This document shows positions 38,501 to 45,074 of a DNA stretch of 45,074 nucleotides, in pieces (positions within the stretch are counted from its first letter, which is position 1; each line of letters opens with the position of its first letter). Source of the DNA: Streptomyces sp. G44 (GTDB lineage: Bacteria; Actinomycetota; Actinomycetes; Streptomycetales; Streptomycetaceae); the NCBI RefSeq assembly GCF_016905445.1, contig NZ_JAFEXF010000039.1:1-45074 (forward strand). The letters are read 5' to 3'. The position numbers were made by a program, and so were the translations under genes. The notes under the pieces are model-generated. The model made no database searches. It saw only the letters and a program-made list of their open reading frames with translations, and had not been told where the DNA came from.

Positions 38501-38669
38501 GACGCGGCAGGAGTCTGTTGAGCGCGTCGCGCGCGGGATCCGTAGTGAAGGCGGGGGCCCTCGTGGGTCCTCCGGCGGCGAGGGCCGGCGGTGGGGCCGC
38601 GCCGAGGGCGGTGCCGAGGCCGAGGGCTCCGGCGGTGCCGAGCAGGGAACGACGGGACGGTTCGGGCAT
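35547..38669 (-). CDS. Secreted alpha-N-acetylglucosaminidase (GH89)
   Basis: 1040 residues from ATG at 38667-38669, preceded by AGGGGG at five bases. A Tat signal (SRRSLLGTAGALGLG) opens the protein. An N-terminal domain and the GH89 catalytic barrel follow, with landmarks shared with human NAGLU: FALNDTNDGYTAPYADWAYW, DLFKMDLLHEGG with a candidate catalytic Glu near 321, GTIPNFGGR, and TAYMPEAADRD with the second catalytic Glu near 439. After the barrel (about 730-1040) come an NPCBM-associated beta domain and a concanavalin-like module ending the protein. It should release terminal alpha-linked GlcNAc from glycans outside the cell. It diverges from a small lipoprotein gene. Confidence 0.92.
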   Translation of the reverse strand: MPEPSRRSLLGTAGALGLGTALGAAPPPALAAGGPTRAPAFTTDPARDALNRLLPRHAEQFHLRLRPAEGRADRFRVTGATGRIEVSGTTPAVLLTGVHWYLKYVCGAHLTWNGSQLDLPRRLPAPARPLERSTSLPHRFALNDTNDGYTAPYADWAYWERMIDVLALHGCNEVLVVAGAEAVYHRLLKEFGYSDAEARAWLPAPSHQPWWLLQNLAGYGGPLSPRLIDDRAELGRRITGRLRALGIAPVLPGYYGHVPDGFVERNGGDARVVPQGVWHGFKRPDWLDPRTTAFARVAASFYRHQKDLFGACDLFKMDLLHEGGTAGDVPVPDAARGVERALRRARPGAVWVILGWESNPLPELLDAVDKKRMLIVDGVSDRYASVTDRERDWGGTPYAFGTIPNFGGRTTIGARTHLWTEKFFAWRDKPGSALVGTAYMPEAADRDPAAFELFSELAWTKGPLDRAAWFSSYADFRYGARDHDARAAWRALHDTAYQHTAVERSDPHDSLFAARPDLATNRAAEYAPRALTYDPGRFDAALTGLLAVAEPLRGSAAYRYDLVDVARQALAHRGRQLLPQLRAAYRRKDQDAFRALSTLWLRLMRLCDEVTGTDPAFLLGPWVEAARRMGTTDAERAEFERTAKVLITTWGERATADGGRLHDYGNREWHGLTRDFYVPRWQKWLDELADALAAGRAPRPVDWFAFEEPWTREREDYPLRPVGDARRTASRVRSVLARAPYQGTVTVTAEPPAMPPGGHARVAAVFRNVNGLRATGRVDFALTGVDAEPTGPVSLPRVAPAGTGEVAWRVDAPDTPLDRPLRPLPYEIGVRYGPAGERRVRHVHQGTLFEAGPVGGGWRTYSNSAAVFGELAGRYAIDGGGADLWKGTSEFGTLYRRGALRDGVSVTVRVDAQAATGPWARAGLITRTALAAPGSKGFVNLAVTPANGVVLSYDTNGDGTLDTYQRLTGVRAPVLLRLTRAGGSFTGACSTDGGATWRTVATVTVPGAAAAQDVGMFMSATDGGAGERGTVEFSGWAVTT

Positions 38670-38780
38670 GTGTACCCCCTGGGGTGAAGGCTGGGGCGCA
38701 CGGTATCCCCGCGCCCTCCCGTGCGTAACGCAACCGCGGAAGATGGCGGGTTCGGCTCGCCGGGAGAGGCTGGGAAGACA

Positions 38781-39266
38781 GTGAGGGCAACACGGACGAC
38801 GCATGCGGCGCCGACGCCACAGACGCCACAGACGACACAGACAACACGGTCAGTGTGGTCGGTGCGGGGCTCGCTTCCGGGCATGGCGGCGGGGGTACTG
38901 CTCGCGGTGGCGGGGTGCGGCTCAGGGGGCGACGGCGCACCGGCCACGGCGAGCGGCAGCCTGGAGCAGCTGGCGGCCAGGGCGCAGTGCCGGGCGGACA
39001 TCCAGACGGACGCGGCCGAGCTGCGCCAGGCCACCTGTGAGAGCGGCGACCGGCGCTACGTGCTCGTCACCTTCGAGAACGCCCGCGGCCGGGCCGAATG
39101 GCTCGACGAGGCGGACGACTACGGCGGCACGTACCTCGTCGGCGGGCGCTGGGTCGCGGTCGGCGGGCGCGAGGACATCGCGTCGCTGCGCGAACGGCTC
39201 GGCGGGACCGTGGTGGACGCCGCGGACAGGCACGGCGGCGGCCACCACGGTCACCGGACGGATTGA
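38781..39266 (+). CDS. Small putative lipoprotein of unknown function
   Basis: 161 residues if GTG at 38781 (GGGAAG upstream) is the start; a GTG at 38721 in the same frame is possible. Residues 14-24 are a Thr/Pro/Gln repeat (TPQTPQTTQTT) encoded by near-repeats of ACGCCACAG. A hydrophobic signal (GMAAGVLLAVAGC) ends in a lipobox-like VAGC, about residue 47, so the mature part should be tethered outside the membrane. The mature domain has two Cys (CRADIQ and CESGD) and ends in a His-rich tail (DRHGGGHHGHRTD). The long leader before the signal is unusual; a later start such as GTG at 38862 would give a normal lipoprotein signal. No family recognised. Confidence 0.65.
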   Translation: MRATRTTHAAPTPQTPQTTQTTRSVWSVRGSLPGMAAGVLLAVAGCGSGGDGAPATASGSLEQLAARAQCRADIQTDAAELRQATCESGDRRYVLVTFENARGRAEWLDEADDYGGTYLVGGRWVAVGGREDIASLRERLGGTVVDAADRHGGGHHGHRTD

Positions 39267-39287
39267 GCCGGGGAATCCAGGCGAGCC

Positions 39288-40682
39288 TCAGGTGCAGCGC
39301 TGCCCGGAGTTGACGCAGCTCGCCACGCGCCGCATCAGCCGCTCGTCGAAGACGTTGATGAAGTCGCCGTGGTCGGTGACGGGCTTGTGCAGCTGCTCGG
39401 GGAACGAGTCGACGGCGAAGCCGGGCCCCGGCGGCACGTCGTACACCACGCGCTGCACCAGCTGGGGGATCGCCCGGAAGCCGCGCGGGCAGGCGCCGGT
39501 CCGCGGGTCGGCGAAGGCGACGTGGGTGCGGTGGTTGGCGCTGTCGGTGTTGCGCCCGTCCCAGCAGCTCTGGAAGTTGAACGTCCGCACCACGTCGCTG
39601 CCCTCGGGGCAGATCGGGTACTTGTCCTTGAGCTGGCGGTTCTCGAAGCCCGTGCAGCTCCACGAGGCGTTGGCGTTGGCGTCGCCGTTCGTGAAGGCCT
39701 TGGCGTCCCCGGTGATGACGCGCAGGAAGCGGGGCATCGCGACGACCTTGCCCACCGGGCTGCCGGTGAACTTCAGGGTGACGGAGGACGGGGTCTGGAT
39801 CTCGCCGACGTTCTGGTCCTTGCCGCCGCCGTCCGCCTGGGCGTCGTCCTCGGCGGTGCCGTTCTGGAGCCGCAGCACGGGCCAGTAGTACGTCGACCTG
39901 TCGCCCTGGTTGCGGCAGCTGGTGCGGCCGTTCGCGAGGTCGTCGTCGCCGGAGAACGCGTCCGTCGCCTGGTTCCCCACGTAGTCGTGCATGTGGTGGG
40001 CGCCATTGCTCACGCCCGGCGCGACGATGACGTTGTCGGGGTTGAACTTGCCGTTCTCGTTGCGCCCGCAGTCAGTGGTGAAGGTGCCGCGCGAGGCGCC
40101 GCGGCGAGCGGGCGGGCGCCGGACGTTGGGCCGGACGGACGTGATGTCGACGAAGTCACCGGCCACGGGACCGTTCCCGCTCTGCCCCTGCCCCTGGCCC
40201 CTTCCTTGCCCCTGCCCCGCCCCCTCACCCTGTTCCGTGTCGGAGGCGCGCACGGTGCACGGGGCCATGCCGCCGAGGCCTTCGGGCCGGGCGCCCGCGC
40301 GGTCCATGGCGTCCTCGATCTCGCCGAGCGTGCCGCGCCGCTGCTCCTCCAGCGGCGGCAGCACGGACTTCTGGGCTCCGGTGTCCTCGGCCTCGCTGAA
40401 CCGGTCGTAGGCCCGCGTGATCTGGCTGTCCAGTTCGGCGAGCCGGTCGTCCACCGCGCCGCGCGCGCCCGGCGGAACCTCCGGCAGCTGATTCGCCACG
40501 TCCGGGCAGCTGATGGTCGACAGCTGCTGCCCGGCGGCCGGGGCGGAGGGCTGTCCGGCGCCCTCCTCGGCGTTGGCGTAGACGTTGACGGCGACGAGGC
40601 CGCCGCCGCCCATGACGAGAGCCGCGGACGCGGCGACCAGGCGCCGCGCCAGCTTTGATCGTTTTCGTGAGGTGCGTCCCAT
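39288..40682 (-). CDS. Secreted DUF1996 protein
   Basis: 464 residues from ATG at 40680-40682. The N-terminus is a basic Sec-type signal ([20 protein letters not shown]). A mature helical stretch (about 70-130) is followed by a Gly/Gln-rich linker ([12 protein letters not shown]) and the DUF1996 domain from about 195 to the end. Family hallmarks include [40 protein letters not shown] and NHRTHVAF. The family is found in bacteria and fungi and has no firmly established function. Many conserved Cys, His and Asp suggest an extracellular metal- or carbohydrate-binding fold (inference). It begins 32 bases after the response regulator stop and may be read from the same transcript. Confidence 0.88.
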   Translation of the reverse strand: MGRTSRKRSKLARRLVAASAALVMGGGGLVAVNVYANAEEGAGQPSAPAAGQQLSTISCPDVANQLPEVPPGARGAVDDRLAELDSQITRAYDRFSEAEDTGAQKSVLPPLEEQRRGTLGEIEDAMDRAGARPEGLGGMAPCTVRASDTEQGEGAGQGQGRGQGQGQSGNGPVAGDFVDITSVRPNVRRPPARRGASRGTFTTDCGRNENGKFNPDNVIVAPGVSNGAHHMHDYVGNQATDAFSGDDDLANGRTSCRNQGDRSTYYWPVLRLQNGTAEDDAQADGGGKDQNVGEIQTPSSVTLKFTGSPVGKVVAMPRFLRVITGDAKAFTNGDANANASWSCTGFENRQLKDKYPICPEGSDVVRTFNFQSCWDGRNTDSANHRTHVAFADPRTGACPRGFRAIPQLVQRVVYDVPPGPGFAVDSFPEQLHKPVTDHGDFINVFDERLMRRVASCVNSGQRCT

Positions 40683-40714
40683 GCGGCTACATACGTATCA
40701 GGGGCCCGCCGTGT

Positions 40715-41365
40715 TCAGCGCCCCTGGTCCAGATAGGCCAGGACGGCGAGCACCCGCCGGTTGTCGTCGTCGGAGACCGGCAGGCCGAGCTTGCCGAAGA
40801 TGTTCGACGTGTGCTTGGCGATCGCCCGTTCCGTGACGACCAGTTGGGCGGCGATGGCCGCGTTCGACCGGCCCTGCGCCATGAGTTCGAGCACCTCGCG
40901 CTCGCGCGGCGTGAGCGCGCCCATCGGCTGGTCGGTGGAGCGCCGCGACAGGAGCTGCTGGATCACCTGCGGGTCCATCGCGGTGCCGCCCGCCGCGACC
41001 CTGCGCACCGCGTCGACGAACTGCGCCGCGTCGAAGACCCGGTCCTTCAGGAGATACCCGACGCCGCCGGTGCCGTCGGCCAGCAACTCGCGCGCGTACA
41101 ACTGCTCCACGTGCTGCGAGAGGACCAGGACGGGCAGACCGGGCCTGGCCCGCCGGGCGGCCAGCGCGCACTGGAGGCCCTCGTCCGTGTGGGACGGCGG
41201 CAGCCGTACGTCGACGACCGCGACGTCCGGCTCCAGCTCGGCCAGCGCCTTGGTGAGTTCGGGGCCGCTCTCCACGGCCGCCGCGATCTCGAAGCCGAAT
41301 GCCTCCAGCATCCGCACCAGACCGTCGCGCAGCAGGAAGAGGTCTTCGGCTAGGACAACGCGCAA
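40715..41365 (-). CDS. NarL/LuxR-type two-component response regulator
   Basis: 216 residues from TTG at 41363-41365, which lies inside the 3' end of the kinase gene (16-base overlap). The receiver has the acidic residues near 7-8 (AED), the phosphoacceptor Asp52 (VVDVRLPP) and the Lys in GYLLKD. The C-terminal LuxR helix-turn-helix is LTPREREVLELMAQGRSNAA (about 151-170) and continues through the recognition helix TERAIAKHTSNIFGKLGL. It should be phosphorylated by the overlapping kinase. Likely targets are the divergent MMPL exporter and possibly the DUF1996 gene downstream (inference from position). The receiver lacks obvious degeneration. Confidence 0.93.
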   Translation of the reverse strand: MRVVLAEDLFLLRDGLVRMLEAFGFEIAAAVESGPELTKALAELEPDVAVVDVRLPPSHTDEGLQCALAARRARPGLPVLVLSQHVEQLYARELLADGTGGVGYLLKDRVFDAAQFVDAVRRVAAGGTAMDPQVIQQLLSRRSTDQPMGALTPREREVLELMAQGRSNAAIAAQLVVTERAIAKHTSNIFGKLGLPVSDDDNRRVLAVLAYLDQGR

Positions 41366-42621
41366 GGGATCTCCATGGTCACCATGGTCGGACCGCCCGC
41401 GGGGCTGCTGACGGCCAGTACGCCGTCGAATGTACCGAGCCGGCGTTCGATCCCGGTCAGCCCGGACCCGGCACCGGGCGCCGCCCCGCCCTTGCCGTTG
41501 TCGGTCACGGCGATGCGCAGCATGCCGTCACCGTGGTGCATGTCCACCCAGACGCGGTCGGCCCCCGAGTGCTTGATCGCGTTGGTCAGCGACTCGCTCA
41601 CCGCGAAGTACGCGGCCGACTCGACCGGCGCCTCCACCCGGCCCGGCAGCTCCACGTCGACCTCGGTGGCGACCGGCAGCCGCAGCGCGAGGGCCTTCAC
41701 CGCGTCGCCGAGGCCGCGCTCGGCGAGCACCGGCGGGTGGATGCCGCGGACCAGGTCGCGCAGCTCGGTGAGTGCCTCGCCGGAATCCTGCCGGGCCTTG
41801 GCCAGCAGCTCCTTGGCCTTGGCGGGGTCCGTCTCGATCAGCGCCTCGATGGTGCCGAGGTCCATGCCCATGGCCACCAGGCGGGCCTGCGCACCGTCGT
41901 GCAGGTCGCGTTCGATGCGGCGCAGCTCGGCGGCGGAGTTGTCCACCGCGTCGTGCCGGGTCTCGGTCAAGCGGTCCACGCGCCGCGCCAGTTGGCGCTC
42001 CCGCATGGCCGGGGTCGGCGCGAGGAAGGCACGGGCGAGGAGGAAGTGCCCACGGACGAGCGAGGTGTTGACGAGAACGCCCAGCAGGAAGAAGCCCACG
42101 CCGAGCGCCGCCGCCTGGTTGGCGGTGGACTGCGACGTCACGTGGATGAAGGCGAACCACTCGCCGCCGCCCGCCTCGTGGATCGGCTGCCACACGCCGA
42201 GCGCGAGGACGAGGCCGTACACCATGTACAGCGGCAGCGCCGGGGCGAGGATCGCGACGACGGCGCCCGCCGTCATGTTCACCAGGAGCCACTGGAGGTC
42301 GCGCCAGGTCGCCGGGTCCTTCAGCATCAGCGTGCAGCGCTCCACCTGCCCCGCCACGCCGCCGCGCAGGCCGGCGGGGAACGGCCGGTAGGGCGCCGGG
42401 ATGTCCACGCCGGACCACGCGGCGGCCCACCCGCGCTGGGCGTCGGCGTACTTGCGTACGGCCGTCAGGACGACGGGCGTGGTGAAGAGGCCGATGCCGA
42501 GCAGGATGAACGCGATCGACAGGACCGAGAACACGAAGAGGACGATCGACCCCACCAACGAGACGATCGTCAGATAGAGGCCCTGCGCCCCCGCGGTCAA
42601 CGCGTTCTTCAGTCTCGTCAT
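41350..42621 (-). CDS. DesK/NarX-type sensor histidine kinase
   Basis: 423 residues from ATG at 42619-42621 with AGAGGGA upstream; a longer in-frame start is not needed. Several transmembrane helices (about residues 15-55, 112-145 and 170-200) form an N-terminal membrane sensor of the type seen in Streptomyces antibiotic-exporter systems. The dimerisation domain has the phospho-His in RRIERDLHDGAQ (His241, HisKA_3 type). The ATPase has SLTNAIKHSG (N-box) and DNGKGG (G1). A PspC- or DUF-like N-terminus is possible but not certain. It overlaps the response regulator and starts 264 bp from the divergent MMPL gene. It probably senses a compound in the membrane. Confidence 0.92.
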   Translation of the reverse strand: MTRLKNALTAGAQGLYLTIVSLVGSIVLFVFSVLSIAFILLGIGLFTTPVVLTAVRKYADAQRGWAAAWSGVDIPAPYRPFPAGLRGGVAGQVERCTLMLKDPATWRDLQWLLVNMTAGAVVAILAPALPLYMVYGLVLALGVWQPIHEAGGGEWFAFIHVTSQSTANQAAALGVGFFLLGVLVNTSLVRGHFLLARAFLAPTPAMRERQLARRVDRLTETRHDAVDNSAAELRRIERDLHDGAQARLVAMGMDLGTIEALIETDPAKAKELLAKARQDSGEALTELRDLVRGIHPPVLAERGLGDAVKALALRLPVATEVDVELPGRVEAPVESAAYFAVSESLTNAIKHSGADRVWVDMHHGDGMLRIAVTDNGKGGAAPGAGSGLTGIERRLGTFDGVLAVSSPAGGPTMVTMEIPCALS

Positions 42622-42885
42622 GGTCGGCAGTCCCTCTCGTCGAGCCGGTGACCCGGCAGCCCGGTCGCGTGCTGCGTCCGGCCCGGAAACAGTCTCGCCC
42701 GTGCGACGGGGGCGGGTCACGGGGCCTGCCACCCGGGCGGGGGTGTACCTGACGACACCCCCCGGCCTCGCCCTGTGCTTCGGGGAGTGGGGGGCCCGGC
42801 GGCTGGGGCGCCCGGCCCCGGATTCCTAGCGTGAGCCGGGACTTGTCCGACGTTCACTCACGCAGATCGATGGGGGCGGATCGCC
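42622..42885. promoter_or_regulatory. Divergent promoter region between the kinase and MMPL genes
   Basis: 264 bp separate the two starts. The MMPL side has TAGCGT (about 42827) as a plausible -10 and GGGGGCGGA as ribosome site. No clear direct repeat for the response regulator is obvious to the eye. Confidence 0.4.
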
Positions 42886-45072
42886 ATGAGGCACAACCTC
42901 GCGGCACGACTCGGGGTGTGGAGCGCACACCACCGCAAGACGGCCATTCTCGGCTGGCTGGTCTTCGTGGTCCTCGCCACGGTCCTCGGCGGGGCCTTCG
43001 GCACGGTCACCGCGTCCGACGACGAGATGGGCGTCGGCGACTCGGGGCGGGCCGCCGAGATCCTGAAGGACGCCGGGGTCGACGAGCCCGCGGGCGAACT
43101 TGTCATGGTCACGGCACGGACCCCGGGCGGCTGGCGCGAGGCCGCCGCCGACCTGTCGAAGGCCCTGGCCGCGACCGGTGACGTACGCGGCCTCCAGGCT
43201 CCGCTGCCCTCCGATGACGGCAAGGACGCGCTGCTCCGCTTCGGGATCAAGGGCCCGTCCGACGAGGCCGCCGACCGCGTCCAGCCGGTCCTCGACGCCG
43301 TGGCGAAGGCGGGGGAGAAGGGCGCGGCCCACGGCATCTCCGTCCATCAGTTCGGCGACGCCAGCTCCGAGAAGCACCTGTCCGACCTGCTCGCCGACGA
43401 CCTGCGGAAGGCCGAGTTCACGGCGGTGCCGCTCGCGCTCGGCATCCTCCTGATCGCCTTCGGCGCGGTGGTCGCGGCGCTGCTCCCGGTCGGCCTCGCG
43501 CTCACGGCGTGCGTGGCGGCGTTCGGGCTGCTCTCCCTGGCCAGCCATCAGCTGCACCTCTTCGAGACGACGTACTCCGTGATGTTCCTGATGGGGCTCG
43601 CGGTCGGCGTCGACTACTGCCTGTTCTATCTGCGCCGGGAGCGGGACGAGCGGGCGGCGGGACGGGACGCGGAGACGGCCCTGCGGATCGCCGCGGCCAC
43701 CAGCGGACGCGCCGTGCTCGTCTCCGGCCTGACGGTCATGGTCGCGATGGCGGGCATGTTCCTCTCCGGCCTGCTCCTCTTCAAGGGCTTCGCCGTCGCC
43801 ACCATCCTGGTGGTGTGCGTGGCGATGGCCGGTTCCGTCACGGTCCTGCCCGCCCTCCTCGCCGGGCTCGGCGACCGGGTCGACGCGGGCCGTGTCCCCT
43901 TCCTGAACCGCCGCTCCAAGAAGGGCACGCGCAGGGGCGGCGGCATCGCGGGCACACTGCTGCGGCCCGTCCTCTTCCGCCCGAAGGTCTTCGCGGCCGG
44001 CGCGACGGTGCTGCTCCTCGCGCTGGCCGCCCCGGCGCTCGGCATGAAGACCGAACAGCTGGGCCTGGAGAAGCAGTTCGGCTCCGACGCCCCGCTCTCC
44101 GTCTCGTACAAGAAGATCACCGGGAAGTTCCCCGGCGGCCCTTCACCGGCCCTGGTGGTCGTCACCGCTGCGGACATCGACGCGCGGCCGGTGCGCGACG
44201 CGCTCACCGCGCTGACGCGGCGGGCGGGCGACGGCGCCGAACTCACCGTCCACCGGGCGGCCGACGTCGCCGAGATCGCGGTGCCGCTGCCGGGCGACGG
44301 CACGGACGCCGAGGCGAGGAAGGCGCTGGGCGAACTGCGTGACGAGACGGTCCCGGCCGCTTTCCGGGGCGTGGCCGCCGAGGCCCGCGTGGGCGGCGAC
44401 CTCGCCTCCTCCGAGGACTTCGGCGACCAGCTCGGCAGGGGCATCGTCCCGGTCTTCGCCTTCATCGCCGCGGTGACGTTCCTGCTGATGCTCCTCGGCT
44501 TCCGCTCGGTGGTGATCGCCGTGACGTCGATCGCCCTCAACCTGCTGTCGGTGGGCGCCGCCTACGGCGTCATGACCGCCGTCTTCCAGCACGGCTGGGG
44601 CGCGGAGCTGATCGGCTCGGAGAAGGCCGGCGCGATCGAGAACTGGATGCCGCTGTTCGTCCTCGTGGTCCTCTTCGGACTCTCCATGGACTACCACGTG
44701 TTCGTGGTCTCCCGGATCCGTGAGGCGCGGGACCGCGGCCTGGACAACCGCGCCGCGATCCGCGAGGGCATCACGCGCACGGCGGGCGCGGTGACCGGCG
44801 CCGCCGTGATCATGGTCGCGGTCTTCGCGGTGTTCGGCACGCTGTCGATGCAGGACATGCAGCAGATGGGCGTAGGCCTCGGCGTGGCCGTCCTGCTGGA
44901 CGCCACGGTGGTCCGCATGATCCTGCTGCCGTCGGTCATGGCCCTGCTGGGCGAGCGCAACTGGCACACCCCGCGCGCCCTTTCGTGGCTGCCGAAGGTC
45001 GCGCACGGCGCGGAGATCCCCCCGGCCGCGCCTGCCGAGCGGCACCCGGCCGGGGCGCACGCGCCGCACTGA
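42886..45072 (+). CDS. MMPL/RND-family exporter
   Basis: 728 residues from ATG at 42886 to TGA at 45070-45072, so the gene is complete two bases before the window ends. The layout is that of MMPL proteins: one N-terminal helix (ILGWLVFVVLATVLGG, about 22-37), an extracellular domain, five helices (about 180-320, with GLAVGVDYCLFYLRRERDE, the GxxxDY-type block), a cytoplasmic loop, another helix and extracellular domain, then five further helices with FGLSMDYHVFVVSRIREA. It should export a lipid, peptide or drug using the proton gradient. A dedicated two-component system is divergent, which suggests self-protection or lipid homeostasis. Substrate unknown. Confidence 0.95.
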   Translation: MRHNLAARLGVWSAHHRKTAILGWLVFVVLATVLGGAFGTVTASDDEMGVGDSGRAAEILKDAGVDEPAGELVMVTARTPGGWREAAADLSKALAATGDVRGLQAPLPSDDGKDALLRFGIKGPSDEAADRVQPVLDAVAKAGEKGAAHGISVHQFGDASSEKHLSDLLADDLRKAEFTAVPLALGILLIAFGAVVAALLPVGLALTACVAAFGLLSLASHQLHLFETTYSVMFLMGLAVGVDYCLFYLRRERDERAAGRDAETALRIAAATSGRAVLVSGLTVMVAMAGMFLSGLLLFKGFAVATILVVCVAMAGSVTVLPALLAGLGDRVDAGRVPFLNRRSKKGTRRGGGIAGTLLRPVLFRPKVFAAGATVLLLALAAPALGMKTEQLGLEKQFGSDAPLSVSYKKITGKFPGGPSPALVVVTAADIDARPVRDALTALTRRAGDGAELTVHRAADVAEIAVPLPGDGTDAEARKALGELRDETVPAAFRGVAAEARVGGDLASSEDFGDQLGRGIVPVFAFIAAVTFLLMLLGFRSVVIAVTSIALNLLSVGAAYGVMTAVFQHGWGAELIGSEKAGAIENWMPLFVLVVLFGLSMDYHVFVVSRIREARDRGLDNRAAIREGITRTAGAVTGAAVIMVAVFAVFGTLSMQDMQQMGVGLGVAVLLDATVVRMILLPSVMALLGERNWHTPRALSWLPKVAHGAEIPPAAPAERHPAGAHAPH

Positions 45073-45074
45073 CC

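Overview
The window is very GC-rich actinomycete DNA. Third codon positions are almost always G or C, GTG and TTG starts are common, and most genes are typical of Streptomyces. A glnA2-like glutamine synthetase, a VOC protein and glnE, followed by a maltose/maltodextrin cluster (malR, aglA, malG, malF, malE, pullulanase), match from memory the S. coelicolor region around SCO2241 to SCO2226. Streptomyces is therefore the best call; the species cannot be read from the sequence. I see no rRNA, tRNA, CRISPR array, transposase or phage gene.

Layout. Positions 1-3550: a cut-off DUF6153 membrane protein, then a rightward set of amino-acid permease, DUF998 membrane protein and alpha/beta hydrolase. 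3695-9625: a LacI-controlled sugar ABC transporter (two permeases, a lipoprotein binding protein and the regulator) diverging from a D-2-hydroxyacid dehydrogenase, with a perfect 12-bp palindrome in the shared promoter region. 9626-10429: a gene-free repeat-rich spacer. 10430-16637: glnA2, a gene of unknown function with atypical codon use, a VOC protein and glnE. 16638-17662: a second gene-poor spacer with repeats and possible gene remnants. 17663-18514: a PAP2/Aur1-like membrane phosphatase. 18619-27857: the mal regulon, with candidate MalR operators in front of malE and pulA and a three-copy repeat array between the divergent promoters.

27935-32920: a receiver-SpoIIE-type phosphatase, a GNAT acetyltransferase, and a leftward set of a ferritin-like di-iron protein, a flavin/[2Fe-2S] reductase and a TetR regulator, with a palindrome at the start of the set. 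32989-35504: a membrane-anchored protein with an ECF-sigma-like N-terminus, and a TPR protein. 35547-39266: a Tat-exported GH89 alpha-N-acetylglucosaminidase divergent from a small putative lipoprotein. 39288-45072: a secreted DUF1996 protein downstream of an overlapping DesK/NarL-type two-component pair, divergent from a complete MMPL/RND-type exporter.

The most interesting material: (i) the unassigned gene at 11878-13062, whose base use differs from its conserved neighbours; (ii) the probable di-iron oxygenase/reductase/TetR cassette at 30161-32939, whose first gene is usually labelled a hydrolase; (iii) the membrane-tethered sigma-like protein at 32989-34929; (iv) families of intergenic repeats recurring at four places. 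All functional calls come from reading the translated sequence and from memory of the families; no database search was run.
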